This document shows positions 24,413 through 35,663 of a DNA stretch of 64,000 nucleotides, one piece after another. How positions within the stretch are numbered: the stretch's first letter is position 1; each line of letters opens with the position of its first letter. The notes below the pieces were generated by a model that saw only the letters and a program-made list of their open reading frames with translations, made no database searches and had not been told where the DNA came from. Made by a program: the position numbers and the translations under genes. This DNA is from Globodera rostochiensis (Eukaryota; Nematoda; Chromadorea; Rhabditida; Heteroderidae): the NCBI GenBank assembly GCA_018350325.1, contig JAEVLN010000005.1:1188142-1252141 (forward strand), written 5' to 3'.

Positions 24413-25266
24413 GCTGCGATTTCTGGTCGAAGCGATGGCCTAATGCCAAATTTTGACCATCACTTAGACTAATTTGTAATAGTCGAATAACCGATAATTA
24501 TAAATTTTGTTATGTAATCGTTAATTGTTTCAATTTTCTGGAATCTGTTACAAAAAAAATTAACCTCTTTTAATCGATTTTTATTTGCATAAATTCACAA
24601 TATTTTCCAGCTTAAACCAGAAATGGGCAAACTCGAAAATAAAAGGGTGAAAAGTGAATAGAATAAATAAAAAAGATGAGCAAAAATCGATTTTGTAAGT
24701 GCTGTGCCGATAGGCGTACCGGGGGATTTTAAGTTTTAGGAATTTTGTCCGTTAAAATGTCAAAAATATATCAATTGTGTCCTTCAAAATGATCAAAAAT
24801 GATATTCGATCAACTAAAATTGACAGACCGTGACGACGAAGCCGCCGCTGGGTGTTTGAGGGGGGGGGAGTGTGAATCTGTGAATGAATCACAGCGATTT
24901 TGTGTGTCGAAACTGGTTTATAGAATTCGATGGGTTATTGTTGTCAACCCATCGAGAAAGTATTTACTTCCATACAAAGACGGCCATGAATTAATTCTTT
25001 CCAAAACTTTATTATTAAACATTTTCATATTGCCCTAGTTTTTAAATTTAATTTAGCAAAATAAAATAAATATGTTTATAAAATAAATATGTTTCTGCTA
25101 TTTTGAGAATATTATCTTTTCGTAACTCGTGTTTAATAGCATTTGGTCATTCTCCGTTCCTAAGGTGCTTGGAAAAGAATTAATAGAACAATATTTAAAA
25201 ATGACAAAAAATTTGATACAATTCAATTAATTTTTAAGCTTTAAATTTAAGCGAAAATTGTTTTCA
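24413..25266. other. Intergenic, promoter side of the transthyretin-like gene
   Basis: No gene. A degenerate gtgccgataggcgtacc tail motif is present at about 24,705. The tail is AT-rich with aataaatatg repeated at about 25,065-25,090. No clear TATA or initiator could be argued. Confidence 0.5.
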
Positions 25267-26118
25267 ATGGTCTCAAGAAAGGTTCTGCTGGTGCCAACAC
25301 TTTTGCTGCTCTCTTTATGCGTTTTTGAGGGAATTTCGGGCATTAACATTGGCGGCACAAAGCAAAGTGGGGCGGCAAAGGGCAAATTGTTGTGCGGTGG
25401 GAAGCCGTACAAAGAGGCCAAAGTGAAGCTGTGGGATAAGGACACGCGTAAGTGATCTAAAACAATTGTAATCGAAAGTCCTAATAGAATCGACATGTTT
25501 TCAGATCAGTTTTATATGAATTCCTGTCAAAAATACACGCCTTTGTTGATCAGATAATTTAATTTCTAAAGAAATATTCGAGTCGCTGGGAGAGCTTTTG
25601 AGGGGAAATTGGGTGAGGGCCGGCCTCGAACCGGCGTCTCCGGGTGACCGGACCTCATCCTTCCCTTCTCCTTTTATGGCTAATAATGAAAATGTTTTGT
25701 TTTTTAGTTGATCCCGACGATTTGATGGCCGAATCGGAGACAAATGCTGAGGGCGAATTTGAAGTGAAAGGTTCGGAAACTGAAGTAAGCAACATTGATC
25801 TCAGACTGAGCATTTATCACAATTGTGAGGACGAAGCAAAGGTTTGCTTTTCACTTTTATTTTATTTTACTTGAAATGAAGCGATATTTACGCTCAAATT
25901 TATTATAATTATTATAAGATTTTGGTTACATTAAATTTACGAAAATTATTAAAATAAATTATTTTAAGGAATGTCTTCGTAGAATTGACATTGACATCGG
26001 CGACGAGTTCATTTCACGTGAGTCGGACAAAGCGGAAAAAGAGTACGATGTGGGGATACTGAATTTGTCGGGACATTATCCGGGCGAATCTCGAGAATGT
26101 CTGCAGTCAAAGAAATAA
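25267..26118 (+). CDS. Transthyretin-like (TTL/TTR) family secreted protein, 154 aa
   Basis: Exons 25267-25447, 25708-25841 and 25969-26118; phases close. Signal peptide at about residues 1-24 (VLLVPTLLLLSLCVFEGISG). The family core follows: GKLLCGGKPYKEAKVKLWDK, then DPDDLMAE with the beta-strand EGEFEVKGS, ending in DVGILNLSGHYPGESREC. These are hallmarks of the nematode TTL family, extracellular beta-sandwich proteins that do not carry thyroid hormone and are abundant in secretions; one C. elegans member bridges dying cells to phagocytes, and some plant-parasite members act in the host. Three of the cysteines (LLCGG, YHNCED, ECLRR) match usual family positions. Intron 1 holds a tRNA-like fragment. 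Confidence 0.92.
25610..25668 (-). repeat. tRNA-like (SINE head) fragment in intron
   Basis: On the minus strand a B-box-like GGTTCGAGGCC lies in a self-complementary GCCGG...CCGGC arm. The rest of a tRNA cannot be folded convincingly, so this is probably a SINE remnant. Confidence 0.35.
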
Positions 26119-26273
26119 AAAGAAATAATGATCAGCGTAATAAATGTTGGCACATTAAGCAAAAATAATTGAATATGCTGTGAATAATTAATAATAATAA
26201 GAAAAAAAAATTTCCGCGTTTCATAAATTTTTTTTTCTATAAAAATTGGACCATAAAGTTTTTTGGGTTAGGG

Positions 26274-26858
26274 TCAAATGGAGCAAAAACCAAAACCTAA
26301 AAAATGCCCAAAAGGGTCAAATATTTTATATACAGTACATAATTTCTTGGAGTCATTTACCGTAATTTCATACACTCGCTTCAGGAATTCGTGAAATTGT
26401 TTTTGAATTTCTGTTTTGGAATTCCCAACAAATTGTTGACGAATGTCCTCGTGCACTTTTCTTGAAATTCTTAAGAATAATTAATAACAATTTGCGTTTG
26501 TTTTTATGTTCCAACATTTTTGTAGCAACATTGGCACAATTTTGAATCTTTTATCGTTGAAATTTGCAAAATATTTGTTACTTTTCAGCGCCTCATTAAT
26601 TTTAGCCAAAATTTTCGCAATTTTCTGGTCGCTCCGCTTGAGTTGATGAATTTGAATGATTTCGTCAACTTTATTCAACGCTTTCTCATTCAATAATATT
26701 AGTTCAAACGAATGTTTATCCAATTTAAAATTGTTCTTCCTACTGTATTCCAAGTTAAAATAGAATTTTGAAGTTCTATTCAAAAATGATATAATGTCAA
26801 ATTGAATACAAAACGCTTTTATGTTGAAATCGTGGCGCGACTGCAGGCATTTGTTCAC
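26274..26858 (-). pseudogene. Broken helical coding fragment, family unknown
   Basis: Two adjoining open stretches on the minus strand have coding character: a Lys/Ile/Asn-rich helical segment (26481-26858, with ILAKINEALKSNKYFANFND) and a second (26274-26456, with QKQFHEFLKRVYEI) that ends near a gtaaat donor. They are in different frames and no intron with usable splice sites fits between them, so a frameshift is likely. The composition resembles the N-terminal part of the giant poly(A) polymerase, but no alignment was established. Confidence 0.35.
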
Positions 26859-27283
26859 TCAGCTTCGGGTCAGCAGCTATGAAATGTTTTTTGAAAAAAG
26901 GAGGAGGCAATTTTTTCCCATTTTATTTTTTTGGTGAACCTTTGCCCCCGCTATTTTATTGCTATTTTGATTTATGGATTTACCTAAAAATTTCAAAATA
27001 AACCTTGCAAAAAGATTACTTTTAAAAAAATTCTCTTTAAAGCAAAAAGTCAAGCAAATGGCTCCCCCCCCCCCCCTGCTGCCCGTACTTTCTGTTATTT
27101 GGATGAAATTGCAACCTTTTAATTTGACCTCAGCTTGCAGAGCAAATAATAATACTTGAAATAAAAAATAAAAGCAAAAAGTTTTCTTTTTTTACCTGAA
27201 GCCATGGATAAAAAAGGTTAGGTATTTATAATTTACTTTTTATTTTTTTAGGTAAAGTGTATTTAAAATTCCAAAATCCAAAC
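26859..27283. other. Intergenic, no gene recognised
   Basis: Contains a C run near 27,065-27,077 and A/T-rich sequence only. Confidence 0.5.
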
Positions 27284-27521
27284 AAAAATTCATGCAGGCA
27301 TAACTTTTGATACTGATCAAAAAAGCTAATTGAACCAAGTTTCTACAATATCTCCTTCATGGAGATCCGAAGACCCCAAAATACACTGAAAATCGGGGTA
27401 AATTTACGGGAAAAATCTCCGAGGGCTTGGAAAAATTTTTCTGAGAAAAATTATTTGAGGGATGAATAGCCCACAAAATTCTCTACAAACTCCAAAAGAC
27501 CGCTAAGCTCTGCGACTTTTT
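27284..27521 (-). mobile_element. Relic of the Tc1-type element seen at 35.7 kb
   Basis: Diverged but continuous similarity to the reverse complement of about 36,460-36,700: shared phrases include aacttttgatactgatcaaa, catggagatc and ggggtaaattta, ending in taagctctgcg. Neither terminal inverted repeat is retained. Confidence 0.6.
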
Positions 27522-28663
27522 CTTTCACTGTCTTCTGTTAATAGATGATGCCCATACTGTCGGAAGCCCCATATATTATAATAACGATCAAACTGTTCCT
27601 GTCAAATTCAAGGAAAGCTCTTTCATCATAATCACTCCACGAGTTCAGAGTTGGCTAAAAATTGTAATCAGAATTTACTGTTGCGATTAAAATGCAAAAA
27701 TGGCTAATATGGACTTAGTATTCTCAAAAAGACCAAATATTTAATTATATTAACTAAAAAGTCGTTTTTTAAAATAAATGCGATTTCTGGGCTTCTCTCG
27801 TCAAAGCCCGTTCGCAGAAAAAAATATGTTAAAACCTGAAAATTTTAGCCCTTTAAATTAAAAGTTCAACAACTTTAATTCAGGTTTTCAAAATCTTACG
27901 CTATCTTTAACACAAACAGTATTAACCTAATTAGGAATCAAACAAAATGTTAGGCAAAAGGCGAGTCATTTAATTTTGTTCATTTATGAAAAAATAAATA
28001 AAATGGAATTTTTCAACTAAAAAATCAAATAAAAGAAAATAATGCAATGAAAAAGTTAACATAACAAGTCACATATTTTTCCATCCCTCCCCGCCGGTAT
28101 TGGCCCGTCCCATTTTCCCCCTATAAAAGGACGGGGAAATTCCATCCAAATTCCCTCCCCCAGACGCCGTCGTCGACCAGAGCAATCCAACCACCCCCCC
28201 CCCCCCCCCCCCGAGGGTCTCCTCTCCCCTCGAGGCCTTGTGGCTCACCGACCTTTCCCCCCCCCCCCCCCCCATGTGGCGATCGAGAGATATCTGCACC
28301 ACCCCAGCCAGGGCTATAATGATTTTCAAATATTTTAAAATTAAAATGCGCACAAAAAAAAAGAATTTTTGAAATAAATCATCACATTTTCTTAACAAAT
28401 ATCATTAAAATGTTCAAAAAATTTCCCCCCGAACTCCTCCACTCTTACGTAATTCTAAAAAATTTTTTGATGAAATTTCTTAACAAAATTGAGTCAAAAT
28501 ACAAAAATTCCCCCCCCCCCGCCCCCGCCCAAAAGCTTTAAGCCTAAGAAGGGACACTGAAGAAAAAAAAATGACGACTTACCAAACATTTTTAGTCAGT
28601 TAAAAAAATTTTCGATTTTCGACGTTTCAGCATCTCAAAGTCACATTAAAACGAAGTTTTAAC
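27522..28663. other. Intergenic with C runs and a SINE-body fragment
   Basis: No gene. Two C runs (about 28,193-28,212 and 28,258-28,273) flank a GC-rich patch. At 28,340-28,400 the SINE body phrase aagaatttttgaaataaat reappears, followed by another C run near 28,510. Confidence 0.5.
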
Positions 28664-28798
28664 AAATCGAAAGGTAAATATCGTTCATACGGCCCAGACT
28701 CAAAATCGAACGAAACATATACCAATAGACTCCTCTCGGTCTGCAATGTAAGAATCCGAAAAAAAAATTTGGGCACCCATTCCCGGAGAGTAGGGGGT

Positions 28799-28979
28799 CA
28801 TTAGCGTCCCGCCACTAGCGTCCCGCCACTAGCGTCCCGCCACTAGCGTCCGGAGCCACTAGCGTCCCGGCCATTAGCGTCCCGCCACTAGCGTCCCGAG
28901 CCACTAGCGTCCCAGACCACTAGCGTCCCGAGCCACTAGCGTCCCAGGCCACTAGCGTCCCGGCCACTAGCGTCCCAGG
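28799..28979. repeat. Left-arm tandem array (gccactagcgtcccg units)
   Basis: About twelve imperfect 15-16-bp units; a short remainder continues at 30,053-30,075 beyond the inserted hAT element. The orientation is inverted relative to the right-arm array. Confidence 0.85.
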
Positions 28980-30052
28980 CAGGGCTGCACGTGATCACGG
29001 ATCACGTATCACGGATCACGCCAATCACGGCGTTTTTGGGGGTCCGTGATCACGGATCACGTATCACGGATCACGCCAATCACGGCGTTTTTGGGGGTCC
29101 GTGATCACGGATCACGGTCACGGATTTTTTGAAATAATCCGTGATTTTGATCCGTGATTGGTATTGGAGTATGGATTAATAATAAAAAATTTTCGAAACG
29201 AATACTTGGAATATTAAATATTCCGATTGGGTACGTTTGGGCGCTCACGGTTGGGCGCTCGGTATATTAGGTAGGCTAGTAAAAATTTTGGAAAGTACGT
29301 GTTTATTAAGCAACATTTTTTTAGGCTCACATATAAAGTTAGCTTAGGCTTTACAATTTTTTGAAAAAAACGTTTAAAAGACCCGGCGCCCAACCGTAAG
29401 CGCCCGAATGAACGGCTCCCAAAATATTCGACTTTACTTTTACAAAAAAATCCTTAAAGAATTTTCTTAACGAAATATTTCTTAAAAAGAATTTCAGGTG
29501 ATGCCTTGGACACTTCCCATTCTTTAAAAATCAAAATTACCGCATTTATGTTTAAAATTTTGTTGCAAATCTCTTAATAATTTGAGTAAAAAATTCAAAA
29601 TTTTCTCGGCGGCCCTATCGGCACCGCCGACTCCCACCCCCTAAAGGTTCTCAAAAAAACTTGTATTACTGAAAAATTCAAAAACCGGCAAAAAAAAATT
29701 TGAGAATTCTGCTTTACCTGGAGGGAGTGGTCGGCGGTGCCGATAGGCGCCGCCGAGAAAATTTTTTGAAGATTTTAACGAAATTTGTTAATAAAATTGG
29801 TCCAAAATGATTAATTTTGCAAGATAATTGGGTCCCCTCCCTGGCGCCGCCTCTGGTTTCTGTCTTATTTTCCATTAAATAATATTGGAAAGAGAATAAC
29901 TGTGATAATTTCAAAAAAAAATTTTGGGGTTTCTCTATTTATTTTTTTTTCAAAATCACGGATCACGTATCACGGATCACGCCAAATCACGGCGTTTTTG
30001 GGGGTCCGTAATCACGTTCACGGATTTTTTTTTCCGATCACGTGCAGCCCTG
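28980..30052. mobile_element. hAT-type MITE, 1,073 bp, inserted in the tandem array
   Basis: Ends CAGGGCTGCACGTGATCACG and its inverted copy with an exact 8-bp duplication gtcccagg, which is itself part of the array unit. Subterminal atcacggatcacgtatcacg words repeat on both arms. Two SINE-tail palindromes (29,606-29,630 and 29,731-29,757) lie inside in opposite orientation. Confidence 0.87.
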
Positions 30053-30330
30053 GTCCCAGGCCACTAGCGTCCCGTTCCAACTAAGATTTTGAAATAATTT
30101 TTATTATTTTTTACCATTAATCACCCAAAACTGGTTATAGATTTTCTTAGGTGCTGAAAACGATGGAATAAGCAAAAATTTTAGCGAGTTCGACCTTTAA
30201 ACCGGTTTTTGAACCAGTTCGAGGACCTTTTTTTGGTCAAAAGTTCGTTAAGCTTAGGCCTAAGCTACCCTGGCTTAGGCTTAGGCCTAAGCAATCCGGC
30301 TTAGGAGTTACTTAGTTGTTTTTTCCTTAT

Positions 30331-31222
30331 GGCCTGGGACGCTAGTGGCTCGGTGCTAGTGGCGGGACGCAAGTGGCCGGGACGCTAGTGGCCGGGACGC
30401 TAGTGGCCGGGACGCTAGTGGCCGGGACGCTAGTGGCCGGGACGCTAGTGGCCGGGACGCTAGTGGTCGGGACGCTAGTGGCCGGGACGCTAGTGGCCGG
30501 GACGCTAGTGGCCGGGACGCTAGTGGCCGGGACGCTAGTGGCCGGGACGCTAGTGGCCGGGACGCTAGTGGCCGGGACGCTAGTGGCCGGGACGCTAGTG
30601 GCCGGGACGCTAGTGGCCGGGACGCTAGTGGCGGGACGCTAGTGGCCGGGACGCTAGTGGCCGGGACGCTAGTGGCCGGGACGCTAGTGGCCGGGACGCT
30701 AGTGGCCGGGACGCTAGTGGCCGGGACGCTAGTGGCCGGGACGCTAGTGGTCTGGGACGCTAGTGGCTCGGGACGCTAGTGGCGGGACGCTAATGGCCGG
30801 GACGCTAGTGGCCGGGACGCTAGTGGCCGGGACGCTAGTGGCTCGGGACGCTAGTGGCTCGGGACGCTAGTGGCGGGACGCTAATGGCCGGGACGCTAGT
30901 GGCCGGGACGCTAGTGGCCGGGACGCTAGTGGCCGGGACGCTAGTGGCCGGGACGCTAGTGGCCGGGACGCTAGTGGCCGGGACGCTAGTGGCCGGGACG
31001 CTAGTGGCCGGGACGCTAGTGGCCGGGACGCTAGTGGTCTGAGACGCTAGTGGTCTGGGACGCTAGTGGCTCGGGACGCTAGTGGCGGGACGCTAATGGC
31101 CGGGACGCTAGTGGCCGGGACGCTAGTGGCCGGGACGCTAGTGGCTCGGGACGCTAGTGGCTCGGGACGCTAGTGGCGGGACGCTAATGGCCGGGACGCT
31201 AGTGGCCGGGACGCTAGTGGCC
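30331..31222. repeat. Right-arm tandem array (ccgggacgctagtgg, about 59 units)
   Basis: Nearly perfect 15-bp units over 892 bp. A variant block (gtggctcggg...gcgggacgctaatgg) recurs near 30,770, 30,850, 31,070 and 31,155, showing higher-order duplication. The open frames through it encode only a GTLVA repeat and are not genes. Confidence 0.92.
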
Positions 31223-31825
31223 GCCGTAGTCGAGTGTGCGGTACTTTGGCTGCTATTTTCCACCTTACTGTCTAACTTTTCCCCCATCGGGCTTTGGTTT
31301 ACTAAAAGTCATTTTTTCCTTAATTTTCAAAATTTTAAACCGGTTCAAAAACGGATTTAAATTCCCAATTTTTTCTATCAACAAATTCCCAATTTTGATT
31401 TTCTATCAACAAATATTTCCCATTTTTTAATCAGTGGACAACTGAGTCCCCAGTCAAAAGACACTTCAGTCCCGGGTCTGTAACTCTTCAGGGAATGGGT
31501 GCCCAAATTTTTTTTTCGGATTCTTACATTGCAGACCGAGAGGGGTCGATTGGTATATGTTTTGTTCGATTTTGGCTGTGGCCGCTATGACTGATATTTT
31601 CCAATCGAAAAAACAATGACTCGAAAAAAATAAAAATAGCAAACAATAGGGAAAAATTGCTAAAGAAAATGGGGGGGGGGGAAATTGATGTGGACAAATC
31701 GATATTCACATCGTTTATTTGCTTTAATTTCCACCTTTTATATCAAAGTCAAATTATAATTTTAAACCAAAATAACTTTAAGTTTTCACCGAAACACGGA
31801 CTCGGAGCAGTACCCGTCGTAGAAC

Positions 31826-34800
31826 ATGCGTCGCTACACATTCATTCGCCAATTCTACCCGGTGCTCCGTTTCCTGGCCGACTGTTACTTCGCGCTGGTT
31901 GGCGTAATCTTTGGGCTGATCAACGCGTTCAAACCTGTCCAACACGTCAGCTGGCACAATGCCAGCGAGTTGCTCTTCATTCCGGCACACAAAGCGGCGG
32001 AAATGATTCGGGAAGGCAATGTCTGCAGCATTATGAGCTTGAATCTTTTAATGAATTTAATTTAATAAAAAACACAATTTCATAGAACATTTTCAGTCCC
32101 AAGCATCTCTTATGTACATTTTTGTAACAACTTATTTTTTGGATGTAAGAATTAAATTTAAAAATTCAAATTTTTGAGTCTCGAATTTTTAACCTATTTT
32201 TTTATTAAAACTTCAGCTGACCTCTACGGACCTAGTATCCGCGTACATCAGCCGCTTGAAGGAGGTCAACCCGTTACTGAATGCATTTGCGCACCAAAAT
32301 TTCGACGGAGCACTGAAGGAAGCAAAAAATGTTGATTCACAATTGGCCAAAATGGGCGCTGATAAACGGAAAACGGTGAATGATCAAAATATGCAAAGCA
32401 AAAATTTGGGTGATCTGATTGTATAATGAACGATTCATTCATGATTCATTTTAGCATGCTTTTATTGTGCCAAAATTGCACGTATAGTGTGAAACAATTT
32501 ACTTTTCAGTTGGCTGACACGAAGCCGCTGTGTGGGGTGCCGTTCACGTCCAAAGACAACCTCAAAACCAAAGGTTTTGTGACTGGGGCGGGAAATCAAT
32601 ATCTGATCAGAGGAGGTTCGCCGGCCACCGATGACGCCGAAGTTGTAAAAAGGTGGGCAGCATTTGATCTAAATGCGTGATTAAAAAACTGGATTAAGTA
32701 ACCAAATTTGTTGATTAGGATGAAGGAGGCGGGTGCCATTCTGGTAGCCATAACTGTGCTGCCCAACTTGGCGTTGAGCTGGTCTGGCGATGATTCCGGC
32801 TACGGAATTGCCAACAACCCGCACGACACCCGTCGCATTACAGGTCCAAGCAGAGTTTTGTTGATTTCAGAAATTTTTGCGTTTTTAATTTCTTTCTCTT
32901 CTGATCAGTCCGCTTGCATCCACCGGCTCCTTTCCCTTTTTAGGCGGCAGTAGCTCAGGCGAAGGGGCATTGATCGGCGCGGGTGCATCTCTGTTCGGCA
33001 TCGGCAACGATATTGGAGGCTCTATCCGAATTCCGTCTAACATGAACGGAATATTTGGGCTGAAGCCGACCAATTTTCCCGAACGTAAGCCATTTAGGAT
33101 TTAAAAATTCTAACGGGACGATAATCCCAAACGGATTCCTGTGTTTTTCGTTCCCGTATGTCGAATTTTTCACGAGAATCCCGCGGGAACGGGAAAAATA
33201 AAAAATTTTACACAAAAAATCCCGCTCGGCAAAAAAGGGCGCGAACGGGACCGGGAATCCCGTTCCCGCCGGGTTCTAGTCACAACGAACATTTTCTGAA
33301 GATGTTGTGCCAATTGATGGAATTGTGCCGGACAGCCTTACCTATAAGCCCGCCGAGAACATGCTCACAAATGGCCCACTCTGTCGTTATGCCACTGACT
33401 TGCCAATCGCCCTTTCGGTCGGAATTTAGTTAATGATATTTTCAAGAATGTGAATAAACCAAAAACCAACCAACCGCACGCGGACTTGGCTATACGGATA
33501 CCGGCGGTGTTGAACCCTATTCTGAACCTACACGTTTTTGTCCAAAAGCCCAATTGCCGGAGCTGAATAAAATTAAAATTTAGGATCCAGATATTTTTAA
33601 CGTATTAAATTTTGTGTATAAAATTTGAAGGTTTTGGCCGGTAAAAATGCTAGTAGCTATGAACAGGACGTCAATTTTGCCAAAGACTTCAATATATTCT
33701 ACATGGAAGAACTTGACGTTTTGCTTTCCCAAGGTCTGCTACACGAACAGAGGAACGCAGTTCGACAGGTCGAATCAATTTTGTGCAAATTATGGTATAA
33801 AATCCGGGCTAGCTCCGAGTTCAAATATTGGCTCGCGCTTTTTAAGGAACATAAAAATGCAAAATTTGTTGTTATTTAAAATTATAAAGTTTTTAAAGGT
33901 TACTAAGTTTTTCTGTAAGGATTTCAGGGAAATTTCTTATATTTGCTTTTCAGGTCAAAAGATATTTTGAAGAAAAGTACAACTTGACGGTACAAAAGGT
34001 TGAATTTCCGTTGTTGTCGCGCGTGTTCGAGCTGTTCTATTTAGACCCATGGAGTCCCGGAGTTCCAGTACTTAAACTTAATTTTTATTTTTTTTATTCA
34101 AAAATAGGTGGGGGATTTGGGAGCAGCCATTCGTATTTTTTGTTTTTTTTATTAATTTACCTAATTAATTAAACATTTCCCACATGTTTTAAGACGTTCG
34201 CGGAACTGAAAACGATGTTTAAAAAAATTTACACTGGAGTAGCAAATGAAACTTTTTTGCAATGCGAATTTGAGGCGTTGAAGCATTTTTTGGTGCCGAA
34301 GGATGACGCTGAAAGAGATTTCGTAAAATTATAAATTTAAATTAAAGAATTTATTAAAATAAAATATTAAATAATTGTTAAAAGCTTTCAGGTGGCAAAA
34401 AAGAAGGCTAAATTGCGCACTCAAGTGGCCAATTTGCTCGGCAAAAACGGAGTTTTGTTGACCCCACTTTGGCCAACATTTGCGCCTTTCCACCACATGG
34501 AACCGTTCACGGCCTTCAACCTCAAATACACAATTGTAGGGCAAAAATGCGGTCATCAATTTATCTCAATCTTATCCCTTACGTATTACATTTTCGAAGT
34601 TTTATACTTATTTTCTATCTTTTCATCCAAATGAGCTTTTTTGTCCATTTAAATGCTTAAACACTTCTCATTCAGATGGTCAATCTGCTCGGGTTTCCAG
34701 CTTTGGCAGCTCCTGTCGGCAAAAGTGCCACTACGAACATGCCGCTAGGCGTGCAGCTCATCGCCTCGCCTCTCAATGAAGCATTACTTGTTGCTGCAGC

Positions 34801-34852
34801 TAAGGAGTTGGAGTTGGCATACGGCGGTTGGGTGAAGCCTGGGAAAAAATGA
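31826..34852 (+). CDS. Fatty-acid amide hydrolase (FAAH2-like), 11 exons, 524 aa
   Basis: Exons 31826-32020, 32217-32375, 32510-32652, 32719-32843, 32944-33084, 33302-33417, 33631-33768, 33954-34061, 34194-34322, 34392-34535, 34676-34852; all phases close. Amidase-signature serine hydrolase: catalytic Lys133 ([11 protein letters not shown]), cis-Ser210 in [14 protein letters not shown] and nucleophile Ser234 in [10 protein letters not shown], with spacing as in mammalian FAAH. An N-terminal hydrophobic segment ([20 protein letters not shown]) should anchor it in a membrane. The expected reaction is hydrolysis of N-acylethanolamines or other fatty amides. The C-terminus ([20 protein letters not shown]) fits the family, as does the length (human FAAH2, 532 aa). 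A stretch after exon 8 is shorter than in the human protein. The intron at 33,085-33,301 holds a GC-rich inverted-repeat insertion. Confidence 0.93.
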
Positions 34853-35663
34853 TCAGAAACCGAATGACCGATCTGGCATTACAAAGAAGAATGGTTATTC
34901 TTTTTTACAGCGGCATCAGTGATTTATGTAATATTAATGTGCCCAAAAAAAGTGATCGACCCTCCCTCCGGTAATTGTCAGTTTCGGTCACGCATCCGGT
35001 CAGTGAAGTGACCGAAATGACTGCATTTTTTTAACCTCTTAATACCTAAAAACATTCATTCTTATCCTATGCTTAAAATTAGAGATTCGACCGATCGAGA
35101 TTTCGATCGAAATCTCGACGAGATTTTTTCGAGGTTCTCGATTGGCTTGACCGAGATTTTTGAAAAATTATCGAGACTCATGGTCTCTGTTCAATTTGGC
35201 AGGCATTCTTTGAAAAGGTTCAATTTGTCACAATTCAATTATGGGTTATGTCCAATCCACGCACCTAGGCAACCCCTTGGCAACACTGTTTCAATCTGAT
35301 GCCATTTACCCACGACCGCCACCTCCCCCCTCCCCCCCCCACCCTTACTCCAAAGAATATTTATTAAGAACGCGCACTTCACAATTTGGCACCGGATTCA
35401 TTGGCTCCGAAATCCTTACTTTGTGGCCTCTTATATAAACAGATTCATGGGAATTTAATGCCAAAATTGTCTGTTTGGTTGGTTGGGAGAAGAGCTTTCG
35501 TCGCTTCAAATTTTGCTGACGCCAAACTGTGCGCCAAAACAAAGTGCCCAGAGCTAAACTCCATTGATATTTTAAAATGTTTGAGCCCGTCAATTTTAAT
35601 TCAATGACGTAAAAATCATTTTTAATTTGCAACGTAACCAACCGCTTAATTATGGGTATATTA
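34853..35663. other. Intergenic, no gene supported
   Basis: Contains a self-complementary patch of gatttcgatcgaaatctcg words at about 35,095-35,160 and a C-rich run near 35,325-35,345. Open frames on both strands near 35,350-35,640 lack splice or family evidence. Confidence 0.45.

Larger units (their letters stand above)
28664..31608. mobile_element. Foldback-type element, 2.9 kb, arms of 15-bp tandem repeats
   Basis: Outer inverted repeats of about 120 bp (28,664-28,784 and 31,491-31,608) share blocks such as gtaagaatccgaaaaaaaaa and tttgggcacccattccc. Just inside, each arm carries a tandem array of the same 15-bp unit in opposite orientation. The centre (30,076-30,330) is unique sequence with gcttaggcctaagc palindromes. 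This is the architecture of foldback transposons. No transposase is seen and no target duplication could be fixed. Confidence 0.65.

Noticed and set aside
30373..31042. Open frames encoding long GTLVA repeats
   Set aside because: They are translations of the 15-bp tandem DNA unit; frame openness follows from the unit length being a multiple of three, and there is no gene structure.
33730..33870. Integrase-like reading in a second frame ([18 protein letters not shown])
   Set aside because: The same bases encode the amide hydrolase exon and its intron with correct phase; the resemblance is short and no other retroelement part is nearby.
35345..35641. Minus-strand 98-codon frame
   Set aside because: Checked for transposase or known domains; none seen, and the plus strand is equally open.
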